This document shows positions 1 through 9,530 of a stretch of 64,000 bases of DNA, one piece after another. The position numbers and the translations under genes are program-made. Where the stretch lies: positions 29,193,849-29,257,848 of the forward strand of contig JAOANR010000005.1 of assembly GCA_030278955.1 (NCBI GenBank). Direction: 5' to 3'. Source of the DNA: Hygrophila difformis (Eukaryota > Streptophyta > Magnoliopsida > Lamiales > Acanthaceae). The notes beneath the pieces were generated by a model. The model was not told the DNA's origin and did no database searches. It saw only the letters and a program-made list of their open reading frames with translations. Within the stretch, counting starts at the first letter, position 1; each line of letters starts with the position of its first letter.

Positions 1-121
1 TCAAGGTTTTGAACACCTTGGTTGCTTCCCCCGACGATTCTTGTTGCGGTTTTGCTTCCCTATCTTTATCTTTTATTTTTCTTCCTTTGTTCTTGCAAGT
101 TAGTAACCAAGAGATCCATGG
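1..121 (+). repeat. 3' end of an LTR from a further family (fragment)
   Basis: The segment ends in GATCCATGGCA, the same 11-base terminus that closes the LTRs of families B, C, D and E here, and then passes directly into the 30-bp minisatellite at 122. No primer-binding site follows, so it is more likely the end of a 3' LTR or of a solo LTR than a 5' LTR. The next five bases, ACATG, are in register with the array unit and could be one target duplication, but the partner lies outside the window. The body of the fragment is pyrimidine-rich and does not match the five LTR types seen later. Confidence 0.55.
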
Positions 122-885
122 CAACATGCCACCCGACGGGCACCGTTTTACCGACTCGCCACCCGTCCGGCACTGTTTTACCAACAGGCCACCCGATGGG
201 CACCGTTTTACCGAAACGCCACCCGACGGGCACTGTTTTGCCAACAAGCCACCCGACAGGCACCGTTTTACCGACATGCCACCCGTCGGGCACTGTTTAA
301 CCGACATGGCCGACGAGCACCGTTTCACCGACAGGCCACCCGACGGGCACCGTTTCACCGACAGGCCACCCGACGGGCACCGTTTTACCGACACGCCAGC
401 CGACGGGCACCGTTTTACCGACACGCCACCCAACGGGCACCATTTTGTCGACAAGCCACCCGACGGGCACCGTGTGGATAAGAGCAAACGTGCCACGTGA
501 CGGGCACCATTTTACCGACACGCTGCCCGACGAGTTCCATTTTACCGACAGGCGACCCGACGGCCATCGTCTTACCGACACACCACCCGACGGGCACCGT
601 TTTGCCGAAATGCATCTCGACGGCCACCGTTTTACCGACACGCCACCCGATGGGCACCGTTTTACCGACATGGCCGACAAGCACCATTTTACCAACAATC
701 CACCCGACGGGCTCTGTGTGGATGGGAGCTAACGTGCCACGCGACGGACACCATTTTACCAACACGCCACCCGACGGGCACCATTTTACCGAAAGGCGAC
801 CCGACGAGCACCGTTTTACCGACATGCCAACTGACGGGCATCGTTTTGCCGACATGCTCGACGGGCACCATTTTACTGGTGGGTT
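122..885. repeat. 30-bp GC-rich minisatellite, block 1
   Basis: Tandem degenerate units of about 30 bp share the core CCGACGGGCACCGTTTT followed by (A/G)CCGACA and a variable GCC. Shorter 27-bp units (for example with CATGGCCGACGAGCACCG) are interspersed. Rarer marker units contain GTGTGGATAAGAG or GTGTGGATGGGAG (near 473 and 716). Because the unit is a multiple of three, most frames stay open, which produces spurious reading frames on both strands. The block ends abruptly at B1 (about 884). Confidence 0.93.
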
Positions 886-1262
886 GGTTGTTGAATATCT
901 TGTGAGGCATTGTTGGAAGATTTGGATACACTTGCTCTTTTGTATGCTTTTATGTGTATTTTCATATGATCTTCTTGACGGTTGTTGATTGAGTCGAGTT
1001 AGAGTATTTGCTTTCTTACTCTAAAGCGTACGTATATCAAGTACCAACGTTGTCGGGTCCTAAATGCTTTGGGGCTGAATTGGAGTGCTAATCTTGACGA
1101 ATCCTTGGGAACCCAATTTGCTAGTTGAGGACCACGGTTGAGTGACCGAGTGAACCCGAGTGAACCTACATCACTTGAGTGAGATTCCATCTTTTATTTT
1201 TCTTGTTTCTAACATCTTATACATATATTTTTGGTAGTGTTTTCTTGTGTTTTTGGGCAGCT
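886..1262 (+). other. B1 remnant leader upstream of gag
   Basis: Non-coding leader almost identical to 51489-51872 of B2. It contains CTAAC at 1209-1213 followed by an A/T-rich stretch and the first downstream AG at 1236-1237, a plausible plant branchpoint and 3' splice site. A second CAG lies at 1258-1260, immediately before the gag start. No primer-binding site remains. Confidence 0.6.
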
Positions 1263-4200
1263 ATGACTACATTGGATGACATTGCACGCATGTTTCAAGA
1301 AAGCAATGAGGAGTGCAAAAAGCGGGAAGAACGCATTGAGAGGCGATTTGCTAGAATCGAGGAAGGTTTTGAGACTTCTAGAAGAGATGTTATGAAAGAA
1401 GTTGAGGAGAATTTAAAGACACATGGGGCTGCCATGACTTCACATTTTGAAAGACTCCTTGAACGCAAATTGGAGACGGTTTATGATGATCTTGGTCGAA
1501 ACCGAGGCCTTGTTGATCCGGAGAGTTCTATGCATGTTTCTACATCTAGTGGAAGGCATACACCAAGAGGAAGCTTGCCAAGGCATGGACAAGCTCATGA
1601 CCGAGCTAGGGTTAGTGGAGATAATCAAAGTCCTATACCGTATGGTGGAGCAAGCCGTGTGCCACGAGATAGACAAGATGATGAGTTGGACCGAGAGACA
1701 CCAAGGGGTGATCGGGCCAATCGAACACCACGGGAAAGACGTGTTGATCATGCAAATGAGCCTAGGAACCGAAGGCATGTACCAAGGCGAGATGAGCTAC
1801 ATGAAAGTGATTCCGATGAGGATTTTGAGGTACAAGGCCGTAGGCATAGAGGCCGCTATTATGGTGATGAGTTGAAAAGTATTAAGTTTCAAATTCCTAG
1901 TTTTAAGGGGTCAAGTGATCCACATGAGTTTTTAGAGTGGAAAAGTAAAATGGAATTATTGTTTGCTTGTCATGATTACTCCGAGTTTAAGAAAGTGCAG
2001 GTTGCCATTGTTGAATTTAAAGAGTATGCCATGACTTGGTGGGAGAAGCATAGGCGAGATATTGACCGAAGGGGTGCAAGGCCAATTACAACTTGGAGAG
2101 GCTTAATTCGAGCTATGGAGGAAAGATTCATACCACCATTCTACATGGAGGACCAAGAGCTCAAGTTGCAATCCTTGATGCAAGGCAACAAATCCGTGGA
2201 GGAATATGCCAAAGAAATGGAACTCTTGATGATGAGGACACAAATGGAGGAGCGGGATAGTGTGACTCGAGCAAGGTTCTTAAAGGGCTTGAGACGTGAC
2301 ATACATGATGTGGTCAACCTTCAAAGATTTGGATCCTTGGATGAAATGGTGCACTATGCTATTAAAGTGGAGGAGCAATTTTCAAGGAGCAAACAAAAGT
2401 ATTACTACAAAGAGTCTTCATCAAAAGAATCATCCTATGCTAAGGAGTTCCAAGAGGAGACCAAGAAGAGCAAGTCTTGGAGGGAACCAACAAAGCAAGA
2501 AGAGAAACAACCTTTGAGGAGGACGGATGCCTATAGACAAAAAGGGGAAGTTTCTAAATCTAGTTATAAAGTTAAAAATGTTACTTGCTTTAAGTGTAAT
2601 CAAAAGGGTCATTATGCTTCTAGTTGTACTACTAAGAAGACTTTGATTTTGCATGAGGATGGCATTTATGAATTTGTTGATCTTGTAGGTACTTCAAGTG
2701 AAAGTGAAAGTGAAGAAGATGTGAGGGCAATTGAGCAAGTAGATGAAGGAAATGAATCTTCATCATCATTGGTAGCTATGAGGATGCTTGGACATATGCC
2801 AAAAGGAGATGAAGAGGATCGAGTTAAAGAGCAAAGGAACAATCTTTTTCATTGTAGGTGCAAAGTCCAAGGGAGGAATGTATTGGTGATCATAGATAGT
2901 GGAAGTTGTACAAATGTGGTATCTTTGTACACCGTGAAGAAGTTGTCCTTACCATTGATCAAACATCCTTTACCATACAAGCTTCAACGGATAAATGAAA
3001 GTGGAGAGCTTAAAGTGACACATCAAGCTCAAGTACCCGTGGAGATTGGAGTCTACAAGGATGAGATCTTATGTGATGTCACTCCCATGAGTGCATGTCA
3101 CTTACTACTTGGAAGACCTTGGCAATCCGACAAGGCTATTCAATATGATGGTCTTTTAAATAGAATTTCTTTCTTACATGATAATACTAAAATTGTTATT
3201 TCATCCCTTTCTTTGAAGGAGGTACAAAAGGATCAAGAAGGCCTAAGGAAGAGGATGAAGGAGGTTGAACATGTTTTGAAGGAATCAAAGAAGAAAGGAA
3301 AAGGAGTTAGCAACAATGAAGAGGATGAACTACAAAGATCAAAAGTGTTAACTTCTTATGGTATTGGTAAAAGGGAAGTTAGAGATTCTACTTCTAGCTT
3401 TTGTTTTCTTTTGAGAAAAGATTTAAGTGATGAATCAAGTGCTTATGTTATGTGCTTTAATGTCTTTACTAAGGTGAGCTATAAGGAATGGAGCAAGATG
3501 ACATACAAGTACTATGCTTGGGATGAGGATATAACAAGGAGGATTGTACTTTATGATTGTTTCAAGCATGAATTAGGTTTAAATTGTTTTGAAATCTTGT
3601 ACATGGACATTATGGACTTTGGTGTACTTATTAAGTGGTACTTGGGTAGACCACATGCAAGCTTTGATAGGTTTAGGGCACTTTTCGTTATACCCAATGC
3701 AATGTTTGCATCTAACCTTGCTTGTAGGGATGATAATGACACCATGGCACTTGAAGAAGAATTGGAAGAAGATCATGAAGATCTTGAGGAGGAAAGCTCA
3801 ATTGAGGTTAATTCTTTTAGAATTGATGTTGATGAGCTTGAGGTAGAAAATCCTATACTACCTTCTTTATATTCTAGCATAAAGCATGTGGAATACTTGG
3901 GAGTAGAAGATAAGTATGCTAGTATGTATGAACATCACTATATGAATCCTTTACTATATTCTTTTAGTTCTAGCATGACTTGTGAGCCTTATTTGAAAAG
4001 TGATGATACCTATGCTAGATTGTTTGAGCAACAACATTCTTTATCATATTCTTTAGATTCTAGCACAAGACATGGGCATTACTTGAGGAATGATGATTGG
4101 TATGCTAGAGTATTTGAGCATTGCTATAGAGATCCATTTATGTCTTATGAGCATTACTTGAAGAGTTTTGATATACAAGCTAGATTACTTGAGCATCATT

Positions 4201-4454
4201 TCATAGATCCTTTTAAGAGTTGTGATGAACTAAGCATGCTTAGGAGGATTATTAGGATCTATCTTTATTCTTACATGCCTTATAATTCTAGGATGTTTAC
4301 TAGAATCCATGATATACTTTCTTGGCATGTTCTACTTTTATCACTATATTGTAAGTTTAAACTTGCTAAATTGTTTGAGAGTATACTTAGATATCGTGGA
4401 TATCGTTTACATAATTGTAGTATTCTATTTTGTCATACTCTCTTATGGGCTTAA
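1263..4454 (+). CDS. B1 Gag-protease polyprotein with unrecognised C-terminal extension
   Basis: 1063 codons. I chose the ATG at 1263 (MTTLDDIARMF) rather than the in-frame ATG at 1179. The upstream 28 residues are a hydrophobic translation of the A/T-rich leader, and the other families start gag at the matching place. An acidic/basic coiled-coil-like N-terminus is followed by a retrotransposon Gag domain (about residues 200-380, with the MTWW and RF(I)PP motifs). A CCHC knuckle CFKCNQKGHYASSC spans 442-455, and an aspartic protease has the active-site DSG at Asp545. There is no RT, RNase H or integrase. From about 610 the sequence is unrecognised, and 865-990 holds degenerate ~30-35-residue repeats around YL-x-x-D-x-YAR-x-x-EH. 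The Gag and protease would form particles and mature them, but reverse transcription and integration must come from another element. The frame is undamaged even though the element is truncated. Confidence 0.85.
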   Translation: MTTLDDIARMFQESNEECKKREERIERRFARIEEGFETSRRDVMKEVEENLKTHGAAMTSHFERLLERKLETVYDDLGRNRGLVDPESSMHVSTSSGRHTPRGSLPRHGQAHDRARVSGDNQSPIPYGGASRVPRDRQDDELDRETPRGDRANRTPRERRVDHANEPRNRRHVPRRDELHESDSDEDFEVQGRRHRGRYYGDELKSIKFQIPSFKGSSDPHEFLEWKSKMELLFACHDYSEFKKVQVAIVEFKEYAMTWWEKHRRDIDRRGARPITTWRGLIRAMEERFIPPFYMEDQELKLQSLMQGNKSVEEYAKEMELLMMRTQMEERDSVTRARFLKGLRRDIHDVVNLQRFGSLDEMVHYAIKVEEQFSRSKQKYYYKESSSKESSYAKEFQEETKKSKSWREPTKQEEKQPLRRTDAYRQKGEVSKSSYKVKNVTCFKCNQKGHYASSCTTKKTLILHEDGIYEFVDLVGTSSESESEEDVRAIEQVDEGNESSSSLVAMRMLGHMPKGDEEDRVKEQRNNLFHCRCKVQGRNVLVIIDSGSCTNVVSLYTVKKLSLPLIKHPLPYKLQRINESGELKVTHQAQVPVEIGVYKDEILCDVTPMSACHLLLGRPWQSDKAIQYDGLLNRISFLHDNTKIVISSLSLKEVQKDQEGLRKRMKEVEHVLKESKKKGKGVSNNEEDELQRSKVLTSYGIGKREVRDSTSSFCFLLRKDLSDESSAYVMCFNVFTKVSYKEWSKMTYKYYAWDEDITRRIVLYDCFKHELGLNCFEILYMDIMDFGVLIKWYLGRPHASFDRFRALFVIPNAMFASNLACRDDNDTMALEEELEEDHEDLEEESSIEVNSFRIDVDELEVENPILPSLYSSIKHVEYLGVEDKYASMYEHHYMNPLLYSFSSSMTCEPYLKSDDTYARLFEQQHSLSYSLDSSTRHGHYLRNDDWYARVFEHCYRDPFMSYEHYLKSFDIQARLLEHHFIDPFKSCDELSMLRRIIRIYLYSYMPYNSRMFTRIHDILSWHVLLLSLYCKFKLAKLFESILRYRGYRLHNCSILFCHTLLWA
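3862..4220 (+). repeat. Internal degenerate repeats in the B1 C-terminal coding region
   Basis: Roughly 90-105-bp units recur, each with a TCTAGCA(C/T)-type start, a block coding (H/P)YL-(K/R)-x-D-D and then YARLFE(H/Q). The same arrangement occurs in B2 at about 54478-54836. These repeats occupy the place where an autonomous element would encode RT. Confidence 0.6.
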
Positions 4455-4501
4455 TCTTTTGTAGGAATATTCGAGATAAGCTTTGGAGTCCAAAGCTTTT
4501 C

Positions 4502-4514
4502 AAGGGGGAGAGTG
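4502..4514 (+). other. Polypurine tract of B1
   Basis: AAGGGGGAGAGTG lies directly upstream of the LTR start TGACGAGG and would prime plus-strand DNA synthesis. The preceding ~20 bases, including GGAGTCCAAAGC, are shared with the polypurine region of family E. Confidence 0.85.
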
Positions 4515-5569
4515 TGACGAGGACGTCTAGTCCGACCAACTTGTCCAAACAAGAGGATCTACTTGTTGAAGGATCAAATGCATTAAAGAATGATGCAAAT
4601 ACACTTGGAAGCCATTTCAAAGAAGCTTAAAGGCATGAAGGAGCATCCAAGAGAGGCGATGACGTGGCGCATGATGACATGGCGACATCCGAGTTCCAAG
4701 GTGGCATCAAAAAGCTAGATGGAAGAGATGAGCAAGTTTGGACAAGAGAAGATGTTGAAAGAGGCTTCAAAGAAGAAAAGACATGTTTTGGGACATGTCT
4801 ACCCATGTTTTTATGGCATGCCTAAAAACATTCTAGTTTAGGATGTGTCTTATGTTTTCCAACTTGTAAATGTCTACCTAAGACATATATGGAAAGACAT
4901 CCTAATACTAGGTTAGTTTAGTCCATACTAGGTTCATGTCATAACGGGAGTTGTGCTTGTGAGGAGTTGAGAGGAGGGAGTTACTTGCTAGTTTCTTAGG
5001 GCCTTGTTTGGCATATTTTTCCCTTATTTTGAGGGTATCTTGGACGCCCAAGAGGTCTTTAAAAAGACCCTCTCCATTACTTGTAACACCAAGTTTTGAT
5101 TGAATGAGAATTTCCTCTTTTGAATTTGAAGAAAGTGTTCTTCATTTCTTTTCAAGTGTGATACTTGAATCTTGTATACCTTACATACTTCCCTACCACC
5201 CTCAAACCACCACGGCCACCATCCTTTTCCCCATCACCTCTTGGCCGTGCACTTCAAGGAAGGAAGATATGGAAATCGGGTCCTCGATCTAGAATCTTGG
5301 GTTCGTAGCTCTTGGAGGCGAAAGGAAAGGCATCCATGAAGCTTTGGAGTATGAAGGGCTTTTCAAGACAACGAATGGTTCGCCTCTAGAAGGGTCGGGG
5401 TCTTTCGTGTCAAGAAATCTTCTTCAACCCGTCACTTTCCTCCTATCCACACGGGTTCTTTGTTCTTTTCCTTTATCTTGTTGTTCAATTCGGCCACTTG
5501 GCCATTTTCCTTGATTGTGGTGCTTTGAATTCTTAGTTTTCGATTTTAGACACTTCATGATCCATGGCA
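4515..5569 (+). repeat. B1 3' LTR
   Basis: 1055 bp, beginning TGACGAGGACGTC and ending GATCCATGGCA. It aligns throughout with both B2 LTRs but differs from them at many more sites than they differ from each other, so B1 is a separate and probably older insertion. A likely core-promoter or hairpin site is GGTCTTTAAAAAGACC near 5056. It has 7-bp inverted arms and lies about 40 bp upstream of the conserved GATTGAATGAGAA block. Confidence 0.93.
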
Positions 5570-6489
5570 CTACCCGACGGGCACCGGTTTACCGACATGG
5601 CCGACGAGCACCGTTTTACCGACATGCTCGACGGGCACTGTTTTACCGACAGGGCACCCGACGGGCACTGTTTTACCGACATGCCACCCAACAGGCACGG
5701 TTTTGTCGACAAACCACTCGACACGCACCTTTTTACCGACACGCCACCTGACGGGTACCGTTTTACTGATAGGCAACCCGACGGGGACCGTTTTACCGAC
5801 ACGCCACCCGACGGGCACCGTTTTTTCCGATAAGCCACCCGACGGGCACTATTATGCCAACATGACACCCAACGTGACCGTGTGGACGAGAGCCGACGTG
5901 CCACCCGACAGGCACCGTTTTGCCGACAAGCCTATCGACGGGAACCGTTTTCCCGACGCGCCGCCCGATGGGCACCGTTTTGCCGACAGGCCACCCGACG
6001 GGCACCTTTTTACCGACATGCCACCCGGCGGGCACCATTTTACCGACAGGCGACCCGACGGGCACCGTTTTACCGACACGCCACCCGACGGGCACCGTTT
6101 TGCCGACAAGCCTCTCGACGGTCACCGTTTACCGACATGGCCGACGAGCACCGTTTCACCCACATGCCACCCGACAGGCACCGTTTACCGACACACCACC
6201 CAACAGGCACCGTTTTACCGACTGGCCACCCGACGGGCACCATTTTACCGACATGGCCGACGAGCACCGTTTCACCGACAGGCCACCCGACGGGCACCAT
6301 TTTACCGAAATGCTACCCGTCCCGCATTGTTTTACCGACAGGCCACCCGACGGGCACCATATTACCGAAACGCCCGACGGGCACAGTTTTGCCGACATGC
6401 CACCCGACAGGCACCGTTTTACTGACAGGCCACCCGACGGTTATCGTTTCATTGACACGCCACCCGACGGGCACCGTTTTGTGGACAAG
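5570..6489. repeat. 30-bp GC-rich minisatellite, block 2
   Basis: Continuation of block 1 after B1, with the same ~30-bp unit and the same 27-bp variants. A marker unit GTGTGGACGAGAG lies near 5880. The block ends at 6489 with ACAAG (6485-6489), the left target duplication of A1. Its right continuation is block 3 at 56864, 50 kb away. Confidence 0.93.
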
Positions 6490-7000
6490 TGGCATGGGAG
6501 CCATGTCAACAGCGTTGACCATCCCGGAGGGACCCTGCTCAAAACAGCGCGCCAAGAGATTCCTGACTGCTATTGCCAAAATATTATCTGAGGAATCAGA
6601 TAAATGGGAGCAGTCCAAATGCCGAGCAGAACAGATCAAAGGAAGCACAGTCATCCAGTGGGAACAGACAGAAGAATACCAGATAGAACCGGGACCCATC
6701 ACTCTGGGTCCTGCTTCTTCAGACTGAAGATCGAAAGCAGAATGACCTCCAGATGCAGAAACAGAACAAATCAGCATGAAGAGGTCCAAACAGAGGGTTC
6801 CGCCGTCACCGTCGCCGCCGCCGCCGCCACCGCCGTCGCCGTCGCCGGGAACACCGCCGGAGCTCCGGCAAGGTTGCCGGAACCTGGCCGGAACCTGGCC
6901 GGAACTTGGTCGGAAAAGTCGCCGGTCAACGCCGGTCAACGGAAGTCAACGCCGGAGTCGTGAAGGACGGACCCAGTTCAGATTCAGTCTCGGAGTATTT

Positions 7001-7296
7001 TGTCGCGGAAGGTCACTTTGTCGCGAAAGGTCCCTTTGTCGCGGAAGGCCCCTTGTCGCGGAAGGTCACTTTGTCGCGGAAGGTCACTTTGTCGCGGAAG
7101 GCCCCTTGTCGCGGAAGGTCCCTTTGTCGCGGAAGGCCCCTTGTCGCGGAAGGTCACTTTGTCGCGGAAGGTCACTTTGTCGCGGAAGGCCCCTAGTCGC
7201 GGAAGGTCCCTTTGTCGCGGAAAAGGAGCCTTTGTCGCCAAGCCTCGACTTTTGTCGCGATGCCAAGCTCCGCGACAAAGCCCTCAGTCCGCGACC
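7001..7296 (+). repeat. GTCGCGG subrepeat array in the A1 5' LTR
   Basis: About a dozen 17-18-bp direct units of the type TTTGTCGCGGAAGGTCAC or TTGTCGCGGAAGGCCCC are followed by inverted copies (CGCGACAAAG, CCGCGACC). Stem formation is possible. The array lies about 85-380 bp upstream of the predicted TATA box, an enhancer-like position. Copy number varies between family members. Confidence 0.85.
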
Positions 7297-7378
7297 AACC
7301 TATCTTTTCCTTACTGTTTTGTTGAAAACTCGTGTAGGGTTGTTTATTTCCTTCCTTTTGCTTGTTTAAGGGTTTCCC

Positions 7379-7387
7379 TATATATAT
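7379..7387 (+). promoter_or_regulatory. Predicted TATA box of the A1 5' LTR
   Basis: TATATATAT sits within TTTCCCTATATATATGGG and is conserved in all A copies (20200 and 59428 in A2 and A3). It is the only strong TATA in the LTR. Transcription would start about 30 bp downstream. Confidence 0.6.
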
Positions 7388-7701
7388 GGGAACCCTAACA
7401 CTTTTGTAGCCACTTTTGATATTGAATGAAAATACACTCTTCTTTCAAAAGTCATTACCGAGAGCATTTTCTCTCAAATTCATGGATTTGATTCAAGCTT
7501 GGCTTCGGCTATCAATCGAGATTGAGACACCTCGATTGATTATCACTTTGAAGGATTGAAAGGAGGAAGGGGGTCACCATATTGGAGGGGTTGGTTGTCT
7601 TCAAGCTTCAATCTATTCTTAGTGAAGTCTCATCTATCTTTCATTCTTGTTATTTCCATTAATAGCCTATAGTATTCAATCGATCCTTGGCATATTTAAT
7701 T

Positions 7702-7713
7702 TGGTATCAGAGC
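7702..7713 (+). other. A1 primer-binding site (initiator tRNA-Met)
   Basis: TGGTATCAGAGC, complementary to the 3' end of plant initiator tRNA-Met, begins nine bases after the LTR end. Minus-strand synthesis would start here. Confidence 0.88.
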
Positions 7714-9530
7714 TATTGTTGGATCTATAGGTTTAGAAAATCCAAAAATATTTTGTTCTTCATTTTCTCATTTTCGGAGTTACTGTTCCATTGGGATCCG
7801 TGCCTCAAATCTTGGAATTTTTGAAATCTGATTGAAGATTTGGATTCCTTGTGTTCTGGGCATGAATCTACATATGTGGATCATCAAATTTGGCCAAGGG
7901 AATCATTTGCTATGAATTTTTGAATATCTTGGCCATATTTTCTTTTTCCACTTGTTCTTCATAGTGTTCTTAGTTTGTTCATCTTTTTCACACACCACCA
8001 CTACCCATTTGGAACCACGTTCCATTTGGCAATCCCAAATCATCCATTTTCTGGGGGTTATAATGCCCAAATTTTTCCAAATCTTCATCATCCTCCAAAA
8101 ATCCATTTGAAGATTCATGAGTGTTCTTCATGTTCTTCATCCAAAACTCAAAAAGTTCATATACTTTGGTCTTTGATCTTCAAGTTTTCTTGTTTTTGTG
8201 TTTGTGTTAGTCTATTGAGTCAAATTGTGTGGATGCACTTGTTCCATTGCTTTGTGATTAAGGTTTGCAAGATTGACACACTAGTGCTTCCATTTGCATC
8301 GGTTTTTGACAATCTGAACATTTTGGTTGAAGGAGACATTGATCCATCCGACCTGCTATATTTTGGGGAGCCTTTCCTACCATTTTTGGGTGTTAGCTTC
8401 CATTTGGAAGTGGTTTGGAGGCAATCCGAGTTCATTTGGGGGTCCAAACCGCAAAAACAAAAATACTGCCTGAGTGTGTCCGCGAGTGACCTAACTTTGA
8501 GTGTTCATTTGAATTTGAAGATCTTCATCAAAATTGATGAATTTTATATGAACAGAAAGATCTTCAAGTTAGCTTCAAGAGGGTTTTTGAATCAATCCGT
8601 TTGGATAAGAATTGAGGGTGTTATGGTCATTTTAGTGAAAGGTGCCAAAAACTGAACAAGGACGCAAGGACAGGCGCGTGAGAGCGCGTGAGTGGTCCAA
8701 AAAGGGTGATTCTTGTGCCCAAAGTTTTCTAATTCAAAGGGCTATCTTATCCTCCAGTGGCTTGTCGCGAAACCATCATTTGGCGACACAATTCACGTCA
8801 TTTTTGCACCTGCATCGCAAGACCAAAAGCTGCCCAAATCCAAAAAAATTGCAAAAGTGGGCTTTCCTTTGTTTTGGGCCATTACCACCTTCATACTTCA
8901 CCCATACATATCAAAGCCCATATCCAAACATCCCATACCTTATGTTTTTGAGTGTTTACAATAAAGTGGATATTGGACTAGCACATTTGTGAAACCTAGC
9001 CCTTGAAGCCACTTGAGTTATTTAACAATAAAGTGGATATTGGACTGGCACATCTGTGAAACCTAGCCCTTGAAGCCATTTGAGTAAACCAAGGTCTTTT
9101 CTTGAGTGTTATTTCCCTTGTGAGTTCTCTCTTCATACTTTGGGCGGGACATTTTCTCAATATTTTCAATCAAGGATCGAATTTTGCCAAAAGTGAAGAT
9201 TGAATTAAATTTGTTGCAGATTGCACTACTCGATTTTGCAAACCCGCATCATTTTGCATTACATTTGCATATCATACACAAATCCGTGCCTTTTCTTTTA
9301 TTGAGTCAAGCACAGTATTCTGTCTCGTACTGTGAGTGTCTGTCTGTCATAAGCCAACTTTCTTTCCATCAGGTGAAGCTTTTGAGGTGATCTTTGACTC
9401 TTGTGCTTGAGCCAAGGTGGATTGAAGAAGTGATTAAGAGAGCTGAGAGATATATTGTAGAGAGATCAGTCTACAAATTTCTGCAATTTTATTTCTAATC
9501 TGTTATACATATATTTTTCTAGTGTCTATC
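7714..9530 (+). other. A1 5' leader, non-coding
   Basis: About 1.8 kb without a credible gene. It contains a block around 8105-8150 (TTGAAGATTCATGAGTGTTC) shared with the leaders of C and E. It also holds GCGCGTGAGAGCGCGTGAG near 8673, a two-copy 67-bp repeat at 8959-9088 and a possible terminal intron. The intron would run from CAG/GTGAAG at 9370-9378 to the first AG (9521-9522) after CTAAT at 9495-9499, which is 150 nt and ends eight bases before the gag ATG. Confidence 0.6.
8959..9088 (+). repeat. Two-copy 67-bp repeat in the A1 leader
   Basis: CAATAAAGTGGATATTGGAC starts at 8959 and again at 9026. Each is followed by a GTGAAACCTAGCCCTTGAAG-type stretch. The core is present once in the leaders of C, D and E. 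Confidence 0.8.

Larger units (their letters stand above)
886..5569 (+). mobile_element. B1: non-autonomous gag-protease LTR retrotransposon, 5'-truncated
   Basis: From about 886 the sequence matches the interior of B2 (from about 51489) through the whole gag-protease frame and 3' LTR. The 5' LTR, the primer-binding site and about 1.27 kb of leader are missing. The left junction falls inside a minisatellite unit, so a deletion between the array and the leader is the simplest explanation. The right end is clean (GATCCATGGCA at 5559-5569), and the array resumes at 5570. Comparison with the paralogous array stretch near 57990 suggests that about 12 bp of flank was lost with the 5' end. The original duplication was probably CTACC. 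Confidence 0.88.
6490..7692 (+). repeat. A1 5' LTR
   Basis: 1203 bp from TGGCATGGGAGCC to CGATCCTTGGCA. The first ~240 bp encode the tail of the family polyprotein in the 3' copy, so the 5' edge of the LTR is under coding constraint. A CCG-type trinucleotide run follows near 6800-6850, then an array of GTCGCGG subrepeats, a TATA box and a GATATTGAATGAAAA block. Confidence 0.93.

Noticed and set aside
122..885. Direct repeats of about 30 bp suggestive of a CRISPR array
   Set aside because: Units are contiguous and degenerate with no unique spacers, there are no cas genes, and the surroundings are plant retrotransposons.
1179..1262. Hydrophobic N-terminal extension of the B1 frame that looks like a signal peptide (also 51789-51872 in B2)
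   Set aside because: It is a translation of the T-rich leader containing the putative branchpoint and AG. The conserved Gag start is MTTLDD, and the A and D frames show similar upstream translations.
6776..7398. Frames through the GTCGCGG arrays of the A LTRs (also 19428-20219, 27388-28158, 58671-59447), giving LSRKV/VAEG-type repeats
   Set aside because: Products of short tandem repeats in an LTR. They are interrupted differently in each copy.
7975..8655. 226-codon frame in the A1 leader as a possible upstream gene
   Set aside because: The matching frames in A2 and A3 are broken by stops and indels, and no domain is recognisable.
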